In this document: positions 9,708-19,413 of the stretch, piece after piece
Position numbering within the stretch: the first letter of the stretch is position 1
Layout: each line of letters opens with the position of its first letter
Source of the DNA: Cellulomonas sp. NS3
GTDB taxonomy: Bacteria; Actinomycetota; Actinomycetes; Actinomycetales; Cellulomonadaceae
DNA length: 64,000 bases
Assembly (NCBI RefSeq): GCF_024757985.1
Contig: NZ_CP103289.1
Location: 2,728,001-2,792,000, forward strand
Direction: 5' to 3'
The notes under the pieces: model-generated
What the model was told of the DNA's origin: nothing
Databases searched by the model: none
What the model saw: only the letters and a program-made list of their open reading frames with translations
Translations under genes and position numbers: made by a program

Positions 9708-10346
9708 TCAGCCGAGCGACCCTGCCGTCACCCGCACGTCGGTCGTCGTCACGAGCGCGGCCCGCAGCACCGCGAGCAGCCCGCGCGTGGCCACGTCGAC
9801 CCCGAGGGCGGGCTCCCCCGCGCCGACCTGCTCCGGCAGCCGCGGCACGTGCACGAACCCGCTGCGCACGCCGTCCCGACCGTGCAGCAGGTGCTGCAGC
9901 GCGTAGAACGTCGCGTTGCACACGTACGTCCCCGCCGTCCCCGACACCTCGGCGGGCGCGCCGGCCTCGCGTGCGGCCGCCCAGCACGCCTTGACGGGCA
10001 GCGTCGAGAAGAACGCGGCAGGCGCCCCGGCGATCACGGGCGCGTCGACGGGTGCCGAGCCGTCGGCGTCGGGGATCCGCGCGTCGATCACGTTGACCGC
10101 GACGCGCTCCATCCCCACGGCCGCCCGCCCGCCGGCCTCCCCGGTGCACACCACGACGTCCGGGGCGAGCTCCGCGACCGCTGTGCGCAGCTCCTGGCGC
10201 GCCCGTCGGAACGACACCGGCAGCACCCGGACCGCGAGCGTCGCCGGGCCGTCCCACGCCGCCTCGACCCGCCGCCCGGCTTCCAGCGACGCGTTGACGG
10301 CCTGCCCGTCGAACGGCTCGAACGCCGTGAGGAGGACCGTGGTCAC
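9708..10346 (-). CDS. pcp: Pyroglutamyl-peptidase I (pyrrolidone-carboxylate peptidase)
   Basis: The 212-residue protein starts TAFEPFDGQAVNAS, the C15 peptidase N-terminus. GTAGTYVCNATFYAL carries the catalytic Cys, the Glu lies in CTGEAGGR, and the catalytic His is in SGFVHVPRLPEQ. The enzyme removes N-terminal pyroglutamate from peptides in the cytoplasm. The GTG start at 10346 overlaps the coaE stop by four bases, so it is translated from the coaE transcript. Length and all active-site residues match the family. Confidence 0.93.
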   Translation of the reverse strand: MTTVLLTAFEPFDGQAVNASLEAGRRVEAAWDGPATLAVRVLPVSFRRARQELRTAVAELAPDVVVCTGEAGGRAAVGMERVAVNVIDARIPDADGSAPVDAPVIAGAPAAFFSTLPVKACWAAAREAGAPAEVSGTAGTYVCNATFYALQHLLHGRDGVRSGFVHVPRLPEQVGAGEPALGVDVATRGLLAVLRAALVTTTDVRVTAGSLG

Positions 10347-10972
10347 CGCACCTCCGCGGCGAGCTCCTCGGCCCGCTCGGCGGCGAGCCGGCCCCAGAGC
10401 GCGTCGACCTGGGCGCGCAGGTCTGCGTCCGTCCCGGTGCCGTCCAGGACGACGTCGGCGGCGGCGGCGCGTGTCTCGTCGGTCGTCTGCGCGGCGATGC
10501 GGCGCTCGGCCTCGTCGCGGTCCAGCCCCCGGCCCTCGACGAGCCGCTCGAGGCGCTGCTCCACCGGCGCGTGCACCACGACGAGCACGTGGAACTCGTC
10601 GCCGCGTCCGGTCTCGACGAGCAGCGGGATGTCGTGCACCACGACCGCGCCGGCGTCCGCGGTCGCGGCCGCCGCCTCGCGCTCGGCGGCGAGCCGGCGC
10701 ACGACGGGGTGGATGATCGCGTTGAGCCGCTCGAGCGCGGCGGGGTCCGTGAACACGAGCCCGGCAAGCGCAGCACGGTCGAGCGCACCGTCCGCGTCGA
10801 TCACGCCGGGGCCGAACGCGTCCGCGACCTCCTCGAGGCCCACCGAGCCGGGCTCGACCGCCTCGCGCGCGAGCTGGTCGTAGTCGATGACGACCGCCCC
10901 GAGCTCGGCGAGGCGACCCGCCGCCACCGACTTTCCTGCTGCGATCCCGCCGGTCAGTCCGATGCGTTGCAT
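10343..10972 (-). CDS. coaE: Dephospho-CoA kinase
   Basis: The 209-residue protein opens with MQRIGLTGGIAAGKS, the P-loop of dephospho-CoA kinase. Asp in VIDYDQLAREAVEPG and the HPVVRRLAAE and HDIPLLVE motifs of the CoA-binding region are present. It phosphorylates the ribose 3'-OH of dephospho-CoA in the last step of CoA synthesis. It lies downstream of rpsA, as in many actinobacteria, but a strong terminator separates them. It is coupled to pcp. This is the short form without the C-terminal GrpB-like domain present in some actinobacteria. Confidence 0.96.
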   Translation of the reverse strand: MQRIGLTGGIAAGKSVAAGRLAELGAVVIDYDQLAREAVEPGSVGLEEVADAFGPGVIDADGALDRAALAGLVFTDPAALERLNAIIHPVVRRLAAEREAAAATADAGAVVVHDIPLLVETGRGDEFHVLVVVHAPVEQRLERLVEGRGLDRDEAERRIAAQTTDETRAAAADVVLDGTGTDADLRAQVDALWGRLAAERAEELAAEVR

Positions 10973-11004
10973 CCGACCATCCTGCCCGACGCGGAGGCGG
11001 ACGC

Positions 11005-11042
11005 ACGACGGGCCGGCCACCCGAAGGTGACCGGCCCGTCGT
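11005..11042 (-). terminator. Strong hairpin terminator between rpsA and coaE
   Basis: 11005-11016 and 11031-11042 are perfect 12-bp inverted repeats, and the loop can extend the stem with a four-pair CACC/GGTG helix closed by CGAA. It sits 28 bases after the rpsA stop. There is no clear T-tract on the minus strand, which is usual for actinobacterial terminators. Confidence 0.8.
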
Positions 11043-11069
11043 GGTGAGCCCCCGGAAGGGCTCGGTGGA

Positions 11070-12548
11070 TCAGTTGCCCGTGAGCTTCTCGCGCAGAGCG
11101 GCGAGCGCCTCGTCGGACGCGAGCGTGCCGCCGATCTCCTCGACCGGGGCCGACGAGTAGGTGGACGCCGTCGCGCCGCCGGTGCTGCCACCGTCGCCGT
11201 TCGCTGCCTCCGCGTCGGCCTTGCTGGCCTCGGCGACCTGCTTGCGGTGCGCCTCCCAGCGCTCGTGGGCCTGCGCGTACTGCGCCTCCCACACCTCGCG
11301 CTGCGCCTCGAAGCCCTCGAGCCACTCGTTCGTGGTCGGGTCGAAGCCCTCGGGGTACTTGTAGTTGCCCTGCTCGTCGTACTCCGCCGCCATGCCGTAC
11401 AGCGCGGGGTCGAAGTCGTCGCTGTTCGGGTCGACGCCCTCGTTCGCCTGCTTGAGCGACAGCGAGATACGGCGACGCTCGAGGTCGATGTCGATGACCT
11501 TGACGAAGACGTCGTCGCCGACCTGGACGACCTGCTCCGGGATCTCGACGTGGCGCACGGCCAGCTCCGAGATGTGCACGAGGCCCTCGATGCCGTCCTC
11601 GACGCGCACGAACGCACCGAACGGGACGAGCTTCGTGACCTTGCCGGGGACGACCTGACCGATGGCGTGCGTGCGGGCGAAGGCCTGCCACGGGTCCTCC
11701 TGCGTCGCCTTCAGCGACAGGGAGACGCGCTCGCGGTCGAAGTCGACGTCGAGAACCTCGACGGTGACCTCCTGGCCCACCTCGACGACCTCGGAGGGGT
11801 GGTCGATGTGCTTCCACGACAGCTCGGAGACGTGCACGAGCCCGTCGACGCCGCCGAGGTCCACGAACGCACCGAAGTTGACGATCGAGGAGACGACACC
11901 GGGGCGGACCTGGCCCTTCTGCAGCGTCTGCAGGAAGGTCGAGCGCACCTCGGACTGCGTCTGCTCGAGCCAGGCGCGGCGCGAGAGGACGACGTTGTTG
12001 CGGTTCTTGTCGAGCTCGATGATCTTGGCCTCGATCTCCTTGCCGACGTACGGCTGGAGGTCACGGACCCGACGCATCTCCACGAGCGAGGCGGGGAGGA
12101 ACCCGCGCAGGCCGATGTCGAGGATGAGGCCACCCTTGACGACCTCGATGACGGTGCCGGTGACGACGCCGTCCTCCTCCTTGATCTTCTCGATCGTGCC
12201 CCACGCGCGCTCGTACTGCGCACGCTTCTTGGACAGGATCAGCCGACCTTCCTTGTCCTCCTTCTGGAGGACCAGGGCCTCGACCTCGTCGCCGACCTTG
12301 ACGACCTCACCGGGGTCCACGTCGTGCTTGATGGACAGCTCACGGGAGGGGATGACGCCCTCGGTCTTGTAGCCGATGTCCAGGAGCACCTCGTCGCGGT
12401 CGACCTTGACGATGGTGCCCTCGACGATGTCGCCATCGTTGAAGTACTTGATGGTGGCGTCGATCGCGGCGAGGAAGTCCTCGGCCGAGCCGATGTCGTT
12501 GATCGCGACCTGCGGCGTGGCGGGCTTCGCGGGGGTGGAAATGCTCAT
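11070..12548 (-). CDS. rpsA: 30S ribosomal protein S1
   Basis: The 492-residue protein contains four S1 (OB-fold) RNA-binding domains at about residues 36-105, 123-188, 209-277 and 294-363. Domain starts can be seen as GDIVEGTIVKVD, GVVTGTVIEVVKGGL, GQVRPGVVSSIVNFGAFVDL and GQVVPGKVTKLVPFGAFVRV. The four-domain form with a long hydrophilic C-terminal tail is the actinobacterial type. It binds mRNA leaders on the small subunit and helps initiation. The start ATG at 12548 follows a 200-base untranslated region. Confidence 0.97.
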   Translation of the reverse strand: MSISTPAKPATPQVAINDIGSAEDFLAAIDATIKYFNDGDIVEGTIVKVDRDEVLLDIGYKTEGVIPSRELSIKHDVDPGEVVKVGDEVEALVLQKEDKEGRLILSKKRAQYERAWGTIEKIKEEDGVVTGTVIEVVKGGLILDIGLRGFLPASLVEMRRVRDLQPYVGKEIEAKIIELDKNRNNVVLSRRAWLEQTQSEVRSTFLQTLQKGQVRPGVVSSIVNFGAFVDLGGVDGLVHVSELSWKHIDHPSEVVEVGQEVTVEVLDVDFDRERVSLSLKATQEDPWQAFARTHAIGQVVPGKVTKLVPFGAFVRVEDGIEGLVHISELAVRHVEIPEQVVQVGDDVFVKVIDIDLERRRISLSLKQANEGVDPNSDDFDPALYGMAAEYDEQGNYKYPEGFDPTTNEWLEGFEAQREVWEAQYAQAHERWEAHRKQVAEASKADAEAANGDGGSTGGATASTYSSAPVEEIGGTLASDEALAALREKLTGN

Positions 12549-12746
12549 GTAGGGATGGGCTCCGTTGCGGACAGGATGTAGGACGGACAGGGATGCTGCA
12601 TGGTGTGCGGTGCCGACCGTCCCGAAAGGGGTTCACGGGCGGGATCCCTCCGGGACCCTCACGAGCAGACCGTCGCCAAGGCGCGCGGCACCGCCGTCTA
12701 CCTTATCGGTCCCGCGTGGAGCGGGTCAAAGGCAGACGTGCCGATC

Positions 12747-13772
12747 TCAGGCCAGGGCGCGCGCCACCTGCAACAGCTCCGCGGGCACCTGCTTGACCTT
12801 GCCGGCGATCTCCGCGAGCGGCACGAGCACGACGTCCTCGCCTCGCAGCGCCGTCATCATGCCCGTCTCGCCCCGGCTGATCGCGTCGATGGCCGCGGTG
12901 CCGAACCGGCTGCCGAGGATGCGGTCGTTGTGCGTCGGGATGCCACCCCGCTGGACGTGCCCGAGCACCGTCACGCGCGTGTCGAACCCGGTGCGCTCCT
13001 CGATCTCGACCTTGATGCGCTCGCTGATCGCGCCCGCGACGATCTCACCGAACTTCCCGACCGGCGCCTCGTAGGACATCGCGCTGCCCTGGAGCGGAAC
13101 GGCGCCCTCGGCGACCACGATGATCGAGAAGCTCGCGTGTGCGCGGTGGCGGTGCTTGAGGAACTTCACGATCTTCTCGATGTCGAACGGCTCCTCGGGA
13201 GCGAGGACGAGCTCCGCCCCCGACGCGATCCCGGCGGTCGCGGCGATCCAGCCGGCGTGGCGGCCCATGACCTCGACGAGCATCACGCGGTTGTGGCTCT
13301 CCGCGGTCGTGTGCACGCGGTCGAGTGCCTCGGTCGCGATGCCGACCGCGGTGTCGAACCCGATCGAGCGGTCGGTCCCCCACACGTCGTTGTCGATCGT
13401 CTTGGGGATCGCGACGATCCGGACGCCGGCCTCGGCGACCTTGCTCGCCGCGTGCAGCGTCCCGTCGCCGCCGATGCAGATCAGCGCCTCGATCCGCTCC
13501 GCCTCGAGGGTCGCGAGGACGCCGTCCATCCCGCCGTCCTTGGCGTGGGGGTGGTAGCGCGCGGTGCCGAGCAGTGTCCCGCCCTGCGTCAGCAGGTTGC
13601 GGATGTGCTGGCGGCCGAGGGGGAAGACGTCGCCGTCGACCACGCCGCGCCAGCCGTTGCGGAAGCCGATTATCGAGTGGCCGTACTCGCCCTCGCCCTG
13701 CTTGACGACGGCGCGGATCGCCGCGTTCAGTCCGGGGACGTCGCCGCCGCCCGTGAGCAGTCCGACTCGCAC
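12747..13772 (-). CDS. pfkA: 6-phosphofructokinase (group III)
   Basis: The 341-residue protein starts MRVGLLTGGGDVPGLNAAIR and has GGDGTLHAA, PKTIDND and MGRHAGW, the phosphofructokinase signatures. GGDGT (Gly rather than a second Asp) argues for ATP rather than pyrophosphate as phosphoryl donor, although group III enzymes with PKTIDND can be mixed. It phosphorylates fructose 6-phosphate in glycolysis. It is monocistronic between the dpp genes and rpsA. Confidence 0.93.
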   Translation of the reverse strand: MRVGLLTGGGDVPGLNAAIRAVVKQGEGEYGHSIIGFRNGWRGVVDGDVFPLGRQHIRNLLTQGGTLLGTARYHPHAKDGGMDGVLATLEAERIEALICIGGDGTLHAASKVAEAGVRIVAIPKTIDNDVWGTDRSIGFDTAVGIATEALDRVHTTAESHNRVMLVEVMGRHAGWIAATAGIASGAELVLAPEEPFDIEKIVKFLKHRHRAHASFSIIVVAEGAVPLQGSAMSYEAPVGKFGEIVAGAISERIKVEIEERTGFDTRVTVLGHVQRGGIPTHNDRILGSRFGTAAIDAISRGETGMMTALRGEDVVLVPLAEIAGKVKQVPAELLQVARALA

Positions 13773-13902
13773 TGGGAACTCCTTGATCGCAGGGGGTGGG
13801 GGCGAGGGCGCGTCCTCGAGCTCCTCGTCCGCCAGCGTAGCCAGTGCGCCCGCCCCGGGACCGAGCCTTCCGTCCCAGGTGAGGCGGCGGTTCGGGCGGG
13901 CG

Positions 13903-15648
13903 TCAGCCGACGAGGCCGAGCTCGAGGTCCCGGCCCGGGATCGCCTCGAGGAGCGTGCGCGTGTACTCGGTCTGCGGGTCGTCGAACACGTCGTCCGCCG
14001 ATCCTTGCTCGACGATGCGCCCGCGCTCCATGACGCACACGTGGTCCGCGACCTGCCGCACGACCGCGAGGTCGTGGCTGATGAACAGGTAGCTCAGCCC
14101 GAGGCGCTGCTGCAGCTCCGCGAGCAGGCGCAGGATCTGCGACTGCACGATGACGTCGAGCGCCGAGACCGCCTCGTCGCACACCACCAGGTCCGGGTTG
14201 AGCGCGAGGGCCCGCGCGATCGCGACCCGCTGGCGCTGGCCGCCCGAGAGCTCGGCCGGGTAGCGCCGCAGGACGTCGGAGGGCAGCGCGACGTCGTCGA
14301 GCAGCTCCCGCACGCGCTGGCGCCGCTCGGTCGTCGAGCCGATGCCGTGCGCGCGCAGCGGCTCCTCGATGGTCCGGCCGATGGTGAACAGCGGGTCGAG
14401 CGAGGAGTACGGGTCCTGGAAGATCGGCTGCACCCGGCGGCGGAACGCGACCTCGGCCGTGCGGTCGGCGCCGCCGACGGCCTCGCCGTCGAAGCGGATC
14501 ACGCCGGACGTCGGCTTCACGAGGTCGAGCATCATCTTCGCGACGGTCGACTTGCCCGAGCCCGACTCCCCCACGACGGCGACCGTGCGCCCGCGCGGGA
14601 TCACGAAGCTCACGTCGTCGACCGCCGTGAAGCTCTCCGAGCGCGAGAACAGCCGGCGCCCGCGCAGCCCGTAGACCTTGGTGACGTGGTCGACCTCGAT
14701 GATGTGGTCGGCCTTCCCCGGAGCGGCGGCGGCTGCCACCGGTCCCGCGTCCTCGTCGCCGCGCGACACCGCGAGCAGGTCCGAGGTGTCGTCGACGCCC
14801 GCCGCCTTGGCGAGCTGGATGCGGCGCGACGCGAGCGACGGCGCGGCCGCGAGCAGCCGGCGCGTGTACTCGTGCTGCGGGTCGCGCAGCAGCTCCGCCG
14901 CGGGCCCGGTCTCGACGACCTTGCCCCGGTACATCACGACGATGCGGTGCGCGCGCTCCGCGGCGAGCCCCAGGTCGTGCGTGATGAGCAGCACCGACGT
15001 GCCGAGCTGGTCCGTGAGCTGGGTCAGGCGGTCGAGGATCGTGCGCTGCACCGTGACGTCGAGGGCCGACGTCGGCTCGTCGGCGATGAGCAGGCGCGGA
15101 CGGCACGCGAGGCCCATCGCGATGAGCGCGCGCTGGCGCATGCCGCCCGAGAACTCGTGCGGGTACTGCTCGGCGCGGCGTGCGGCGTCGGGCAGCCCGG
15201 CCTCCTCGAGCAGCTCGACGGTGCGCGCCCGGGCCGCGCGGCCCTTCGCGACCCCGTTGTCCTCGAGCGCCTCCGCGATCTGCGACCCGACGCGGCGCAC
15301 CGGGTTCAGGTTCGACATCGGGTCCTGCGGCACCATGCCGATCTCGCTGCCGCGCAGCCGGGCGATCTCGCCGGGTCCCATGGCTGCGACGTCGCGCCCG
15401 TCGAACAGGATGCGGCCGCCGGTCACGGCGCCGTTCTGCGCGAGCAGCCCGATCACCGCCGCGGCGGTGGTCGACTTGCCCGAGCCGGACTCGCCGACGA
15501 TCGCGACGGTCTCGCCCGCGCGCACGTCGAAGTTCACGCCCGAGACGGCGACCGAGCGACCCGAGTCGGTCGTGAAGGTGACCTCGAGGTCCTGGATGCT
15601 GAGCAGCGGCGCGGCCGCGGCCGCACCTGCGGGGGTGGGAACGGTCAT
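13903..15648 (-). CDS. Fused oligopeptide ABC transporter ATPase (DppD-DppF type)
   Basis: The 581-residue protein carries two complete ABC ATPase domains in tandem. Domain 1 (about residues 15-270) has GESGSGKSTT, HEFSGGMRQRALIAMGL and LLIADEPTSALD. Domain 2 (about 325-575) has GESGSGKSTV, AELSGGQRQRVAIARAL and LVVCDEAVSALD. Both end in the oligopeptide-binding C-terminal extension (DPQHEYTRRLL and DPQTEYTRTLL). The start ATG at 15648 is six bases from the dppC stop. It energises the permease pair upstream. In domain 2 the usual DEP reads DEA, as often seen in DppF-like domains. Confidence 0.93.
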   Translation of the reverse strand: MTVPTPAGAAAAAPLLSIQDLEVTFTTDSGRSVAVSGVNFDVRAGETVAIVGESGSGKSTTAAAVIGLLAQNGAVTGGRILFDGRDVAAMGPGEIARLRGSEIGMVPQDPMSNLNPVRRVGSQIAEALEDNGVAKGRAARARTVELLEEAGLPDAARRAEQYPHEFSGGMRQRALIAMGLACRPRLLIADEPTSALDVTVQRTILDRLTQLTDQLGTSVLLITHDLGLAAERAHRIVVMYRGKVVETGPAAELLRDPQHEYTRRLLAAAPSLASRRIQLAKAAGVDDTSDLLAVSRGDEDAGPVAAAAAPGKADHIIEVDHVTKVYGLRGRRLFSRSESFTAVDDVSFVIPRGRTVAVVGESGSGKSTVAKMMLDLVKPTSGVIRFDGEAVGGADRTAEVAFRRRVQPIFQDPYSSLDPLFTIGRTIEEPLRAHGIGSTTERRQRVRELLDDVALPSDVLRRYPAELSGGQRQRVAIARALALNPDLVVCDEAVSALDVIVQSQILRLLAELQQRLGLSYLFISHDLAVVRQVADHVCVMERGRIVEQGSADDVFDDPQTEYTRTLLEAIPGRDLELGLVG

Positions 15649-15653
15649 GGTCG

Positions 15654-16589
15654 TCACCTCTTCCTCGAGCGGGGGTCGAGCGCCTCGCGCAGCGCCTCGC
15701 CGAACAGCGTGAAGCCGAGCGCGGTCACCGCGATGCAGGCGCCGGGCCACAGGGCCAGCCGTGGGGCGACCTCGAGCTCGTTCTGCGCGGCGGTGAGCAT
15801 GCGGCCCCACTCGGCGGTCGTCGGCGCGCCGCCGCCGAGGCCGAGGAACGACAGCGCCGCCGCCTCGATGACCGCGGTCGCGAGCATGAGCGTCGCCTGC
15901 ACGATCACGGGCGAGACGCTGTTGGGCAGCACGTGGTTCATGGTCACGGTGCGCCGGCTCAGCCCGAGCGAGCTCGCGGCGAGCACGTAGTCCTGCCCGC
16001 GCTGCGCGAGCATCGACCCGCGCAGGAGCCGGGCGAAGATCGGCACCTGCACGACGCCGATCGCGATGATGACGCTCGTCGACGTCTGCCCGATCACCGC
16101 GGCGATCGACACCGCGAGCAGCAGGCTCGGCACCGAGAGCATGAGGTCGACCGCGCGCATCGTGAACGCGTCGACCCAGCCACCGAACGCGCCGGCGACG
16201 AGGCCGAGCAGCATGCCGCCGAGCAGCCCGACGAGCGTCGAGAGCACGCCGACCAGCAGGGACGCGCGTGCGCCCCACACGAGCTGCGAGAACAGGTCGG
16301 CGCCGTACCGGTCGAGCCCGAGCGGGAACTCGTCGGACGGTCCGGGGATGAACGTCGGGCGCACCTCGGCGCGGCCGGGCAGCTCCCCCGCGCCGTAGTT
16401 CGCGATGAGCGGCGCGAACGCCGCGACGAGCACGAACGCCAGCACGATCGCCGCTCCGGCGATGGCCCCGGGGTTGCGCCGCAGCCGCCGGAACGCGACG
16501 CGCCACAGCGACGCGCCGACGTCGTCGGCGTCCGCACCGGCGCGCGGGTCGCCCGCCGACGGGGCCGTGGTCAGGTCCGCCTCGGTCAT
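15654..16589 (-). CDS. Oligopeptide ABC transporter permease (DppC type)
   Basis: The 311-residue inner membrane protein has about six transmembrane segments, the N-terminal oligopeptide-permease-C helix (RRNPGAIAGAAIVLAFV), and the cytoplasmic EAA loop AASSLGLSRRTVTMNHVLPN that docks on the ATPase. FPLGLDRYGADLFSQLVWGAR is the DppC periplasmic signature. The ATG at 16589 overlaps the dppB stop by four bases. The long C-terminal FTLFGEALREALDPR motif is typical of the family. Confidence 0.93.
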   Translation of the reverse strand: MTEADLTTAPSAGDPRAGADADDVGASLWRVAFRRLRRNPGAIAGAAIVLAFVLVAAFAPLIANYGAGELPGRAEVRPTFIPGPSDEFPLGLDRYGADLFSQLVWGARASLLVGVLSTLVGLLGGMLLGLVAGAFGGWVDAFTMRAVDLMLSVPSLLLAVSIAAVIGQTSTSVIIAIGVVQVPIFARLLRGSMLAQRGQDYVLAASSLGLSRRTVTMNHVLPNSVSPVIVQATLMLATAVIEAAALSFLGLGGGAPTTAEWGRMLTAAQNELEVAPRLALWPGACIAVTALGFTLFGEALREALDPRSRKR

Positions 16590-17590
16590 CGGGTCCTCAT
16601 CCTCGGGTCGATCAGGCCGTAGGACACGTCCACGGCGAGGTTCGCGAGCGCGTACACCACCGCGATGATGAGCACGAAGCCCTGGAGCACCGCGTAGTCG
16701 AGGTTGAAGATCGCCTCGGCGAGGAAGCTGCCGATGCCCGGGTAGGCGAACACCGTCTCGGTGAGCACCGCCCCGGAGAGCAGCAGGCCGACCTGGAGGC
16801 CGATCGTCGTCGACACCGGGAGCATCGCGTTGCGCAGGATCACGCGGCTGCGCAGCCGCGTGCGCCGCAGGCCCTTGGCCCGCGCGGTGCGCACGTAGTC
16901 GGCGTTCTGCACCTCGATCACCGAGGCGCGCGTGATGCGGGCGATGATCGCGAGCGGGATCGACCCGAGCGCGACCGCCGGGAGCACGAGGTGCACGAAG
17001 GCGTCCCAGCTCGCGTCCCACTCGCGCGTGAGGAGCCCGTCGAGCACGTAGAAGCCGGTGGGGTGCGTGGCGACCATCGACGGGTCCTGCCGGCCCGCGG
17101 ACGGGAACCAGCCGAGCTGGACGGCGAAGAGCCACTTGAGCAGGAACGCCAGGAAGAACACCGGGATCGTCACGCCGACGAGCGAGGCCACGACCGTCGC
17201 GTGGTCGGTGAGCCAGCCCTGGCGCCGCGCCGCGACGTACCCCAGCGGGATGCCGATGCCGATCGCGATGACGAGCGCCAGGACCGTCAGCTCGACGGTC
17301 GCCGGGAACCGGTTGAGGAACTCCTCGAGCACGGGCCGGTTGGTGCGCGTCGACGTGCCGAAGTTGCCCGTCGCGAGCTGGCCGACGTACTTGAGGTACT
17401 GCTGCAGGAGCGGTTGGTCGAAGCCGTAGAGGCGGTTGATGCGCTCGACGGCCTCGGGGGTGGCGCGCTCCCCCAGGAGGGCCGTTGCCGGGCCTCCTGG
17501 GAGAGCGCGGACCCACAGGAACAGCAGGACCGACAGTCCGAGCAGGGTGGGGACGAGGAGTGCGATCCTCTGCAGGACAAGTCGGATCAT
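16586..17590 (-). CDS. Oligopeptide ABC transporter permease (DppB type)
   Basis: The 334-residue permease begins with the DppB N-terminal helix (LVLQRIALLVPTLLGLSVLL), has about six transmembrane segments, and carries the EAA loop YVRTARAKGLRRTRLRSRVI. It pairs with DppC to form the translocation channel. It begins 16 bases after the substrate-binding protein stop, in the same operon. Confidence 0.93.
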   Translation of the reverse strand: MIRLVLQRIALLVPTLLGLSVLLFLWVRALPGGPATALLGERATPEAVERINRLYGFDQPLLQQYLKYVGQLATGNFGTSTRTNRPVLEEFLNRFPATVELTVLALVIAIGIGIPLGYVAARRQGWLTDHATVVASLVGVTIPVFFLAFLLKWLFAVQLGWFPSAGRQDPSMVATHPTGFYVLDGLLTREWDASWDAFVHLVLPAVALGSIPLAIIARITRASVIEVQNADYVRTARAKGLRRTRLRSRVILRNAMLPVSTTIGLQVGLLLSGAVLTETVFAYPGIGSFLAEAIFNLDYAVLQGFVLIIAVVYALANLAVDVSYGLIDPRMRTR

Positions 17591-17605
17591 CGAGCCTGCA
17601 CGCCC

Positions 17606-19276
17606 TCAGTCCTCGATGGTGATGACGTTGTAGACCTCGTCCTGGACCGGCGACGCCGGGTACCCCTGGATCTCGGGCTTGAACGCCAGCGACGGGACGG
17701 GGTGCGCGAGCGGGACGCCCGGCAGGAGGTCCATGATCTGGGCGTTGACCTCCTCGTAGGCGGCCTTCTGCTCCTCGGCGCTCGGCTGGTACCGCGCGTC
17801 GCCCAGGGCCTGGAACAGCTCCGGGTTGTCGAAGCCCCACTCGTTCGACTTCGCGCCGAAGAAGACGCCGACGAAGTTGTAGGTGTCGTTGTAGTCACCC
17901 GTCCAGCCGAGCAGGTGGATGCCGTGGTCGGGCGTGCCCTGCATGCGGTCGAGGTAGTCGGGGCTCCACGGCTCCGGGACCGGGTTCACGGTGATCCCGA
18001 CGGCCTCGAGGTCGGCCGAGATCGCGGTGAAGACCTGCTCCGGCGTCGGCATGTACGGCCGCGACACGTTCGTCGGGTAGTTGAAGTCGATCGTGAGGTT
18101 CGACTTGCCGGCCTCGGCGAGCAGCGACTTGGCCTTCTCGGGGTCGTAGTCGTACGTCGCGACGTCCGGGTTCCAGCCCGCGACGCTCGGCGGCACGAAG
18201 TTGGTCGCGACCTCGGTGCCCTCGGGCAGCGTCTGCGCGACCAGCGACTCCTTGTTGATCGCGTGCGCGATCGCCTGGCGGACCTTGAGGTCCGCGAGGT
18301 CCGGGTTCGCCTGGTTCATCGCGAGGTACAGGATGTTGAACGGGTCGCGGTTGACGATCTGGAAGCCGGCCTCCTCCAGCGCGTCCACGTCGGCCGGGCC
18401 GACGAGGTCGTAGCCGTCGATGTCGCCGGCCTGCAGCGCCTGCCGGCGCGCGGTCGCGTCGGAGATCACGCTGAAGACGATGCGCTTGATCTGGCCCTGC
18501 TCGCCCCAGTAGTCCTCGTTGGCCGTGAGGACGACCTGCTCGCCCGGGCTCCACGAGTCGAAGACGTACGGGCCGGTGCCGGTCGGGTGCGCGGTCGCGT
18601 ACTCGGGCAGCACGGGGGCGTCGCCCTCACCCGTCACGGCGTCGGCGTCGTACTCCTGCAGCGCCGTCGGCGACTGCATCGAGAACGACGGCAGCGACAG
18701 CGCCGAGACCAGCTCGGGCAGCGGGCTCCGGAGGTTGATGACGGCGGTCGTCTCGTCGGGAGCCTCGCAGCTCTCGTACTTCCCGGTGCCGTTGAGGCTC
18801 GGCGTGTCGCTCGTCGCGAACCCGCCGTTCACCTTCTGCCAGTAGTACGACAGGCTCTCGGACTGCAGGACGCCCGTGAAGTTGTTCCACCGCTCGAAGT
18901 TGAAGCAGACCGCCTCGGCGTTGAAGTCGGTGCCGTCGTGGAACTTCACACCCTCCTTGAGCTGGAAGGTGTACTGCAGGCCGTCCTCGCTCGTCTCCCA
19001 GGACTCCGCGAGCAGCGGGGCCGGGTCGGGCGTGCCCGGCTCGGTGCCCACGAGACCCTCGAAGATCTGGCGCCCGACGCGGAACGACTCGCCGTCGTTG
19101 GCGAAGGCCGGGTCGAGCGACGCGGGGTCGGCCGACGCTGCGAAGATGAAGGTGTCCCGCGCGCCGTCCGACGTCTCCTCGGCGGTGCCCCCGCCGTCGC
19201 GGTCACTCGCCGCACATCCGGTCAGAACGAGGCCCACGGCCACGCTCGACGCTGCGAACCTCAGGAAGGTCCTCAC
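17606..19276 (-). CDS. ABC transporter substrate-binding lipoprotein (family 5, DppA type)
   Basis: The 556-residue protein has a signal peptide with lipobox LVLTGC (Cys about residue 21), followed by an acidic linker and a family 5 solute-binding domain (AESWETSEDGLQYTFQLKEG, KFHDG, DVVGPAD-like elements, LDRMQGT). The GTG at 19276 is preceded by GAGAGGTGA. It binds peptides or other solutes outside the membrane for the DppBC permease. First gene of the dppABC-DF operon. The substrate cannot be read from sequence. Confidence 0.92.
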   Translation of the reverse strand: MRTFLRFAASSVAVGLVLTGCAASDRDGGGTAEETSDGARDTFIFAASADPASLDPAFANDGESFRVGRQIFEGLVGTEPGTPDPAPLLAESWETSEDGLQYTFQLKEGVKFHDGTDFNAEAVCFNFERWNNFTGVLQSESLSYYWQKVNGGFATSDTPSLNGTGKYESCEAPDETTAVINLRSPLPELVSALSLPSFSMQSPTALQEYDADAVTGEGDAPVLPEYATAHPTGTGPYVFDSWSPGEQVVLTANEDYWGEQGQIKRIVFSVISDATARRQALQAGDIDGYDLVGPADVDALEEAGFQIVNRDPFNILYLAMNQANPDLADLKVRQAIAHAINKESLVAQTLPEGTEVATNFVPPSVAGWNPDVATYDYDPEKAKSLLAEAGKSNLTIDFNYPTNVSRPYMPTPEQVFTAISADLEAVGITVNPVPEPWSPDYLDRMQGTPDHGIHLLGWTGDYNDTYNFVGVFFGAKSNEWGFDNPELFQALGDARYQPSAEEQKAAYEEVNAQIMDLLPGVPLAHPVPSLAFKPEIQGYPASPVQDEVYNVITIED

Positions 19277-19413
19277 ACGATCACCTCTCGTCGACGGTCC
19301 GCCGGGGCACACGTGCGCCCCGGCGGGAAGGCCCCGACCGTAGGTGCAGGTGGTCACGCGGATGTTACGCACCGGTATCCAACTAGGACCCACAGAAAGT
19401 ACCTCAGCGAAGC

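Noticed and set aside
6031-9906. Plus-strand frame of 1291 codons
   Set aside because: Antisense shadow of terC and uvrB with Arg/Glu/Val-rich composition and no motif.
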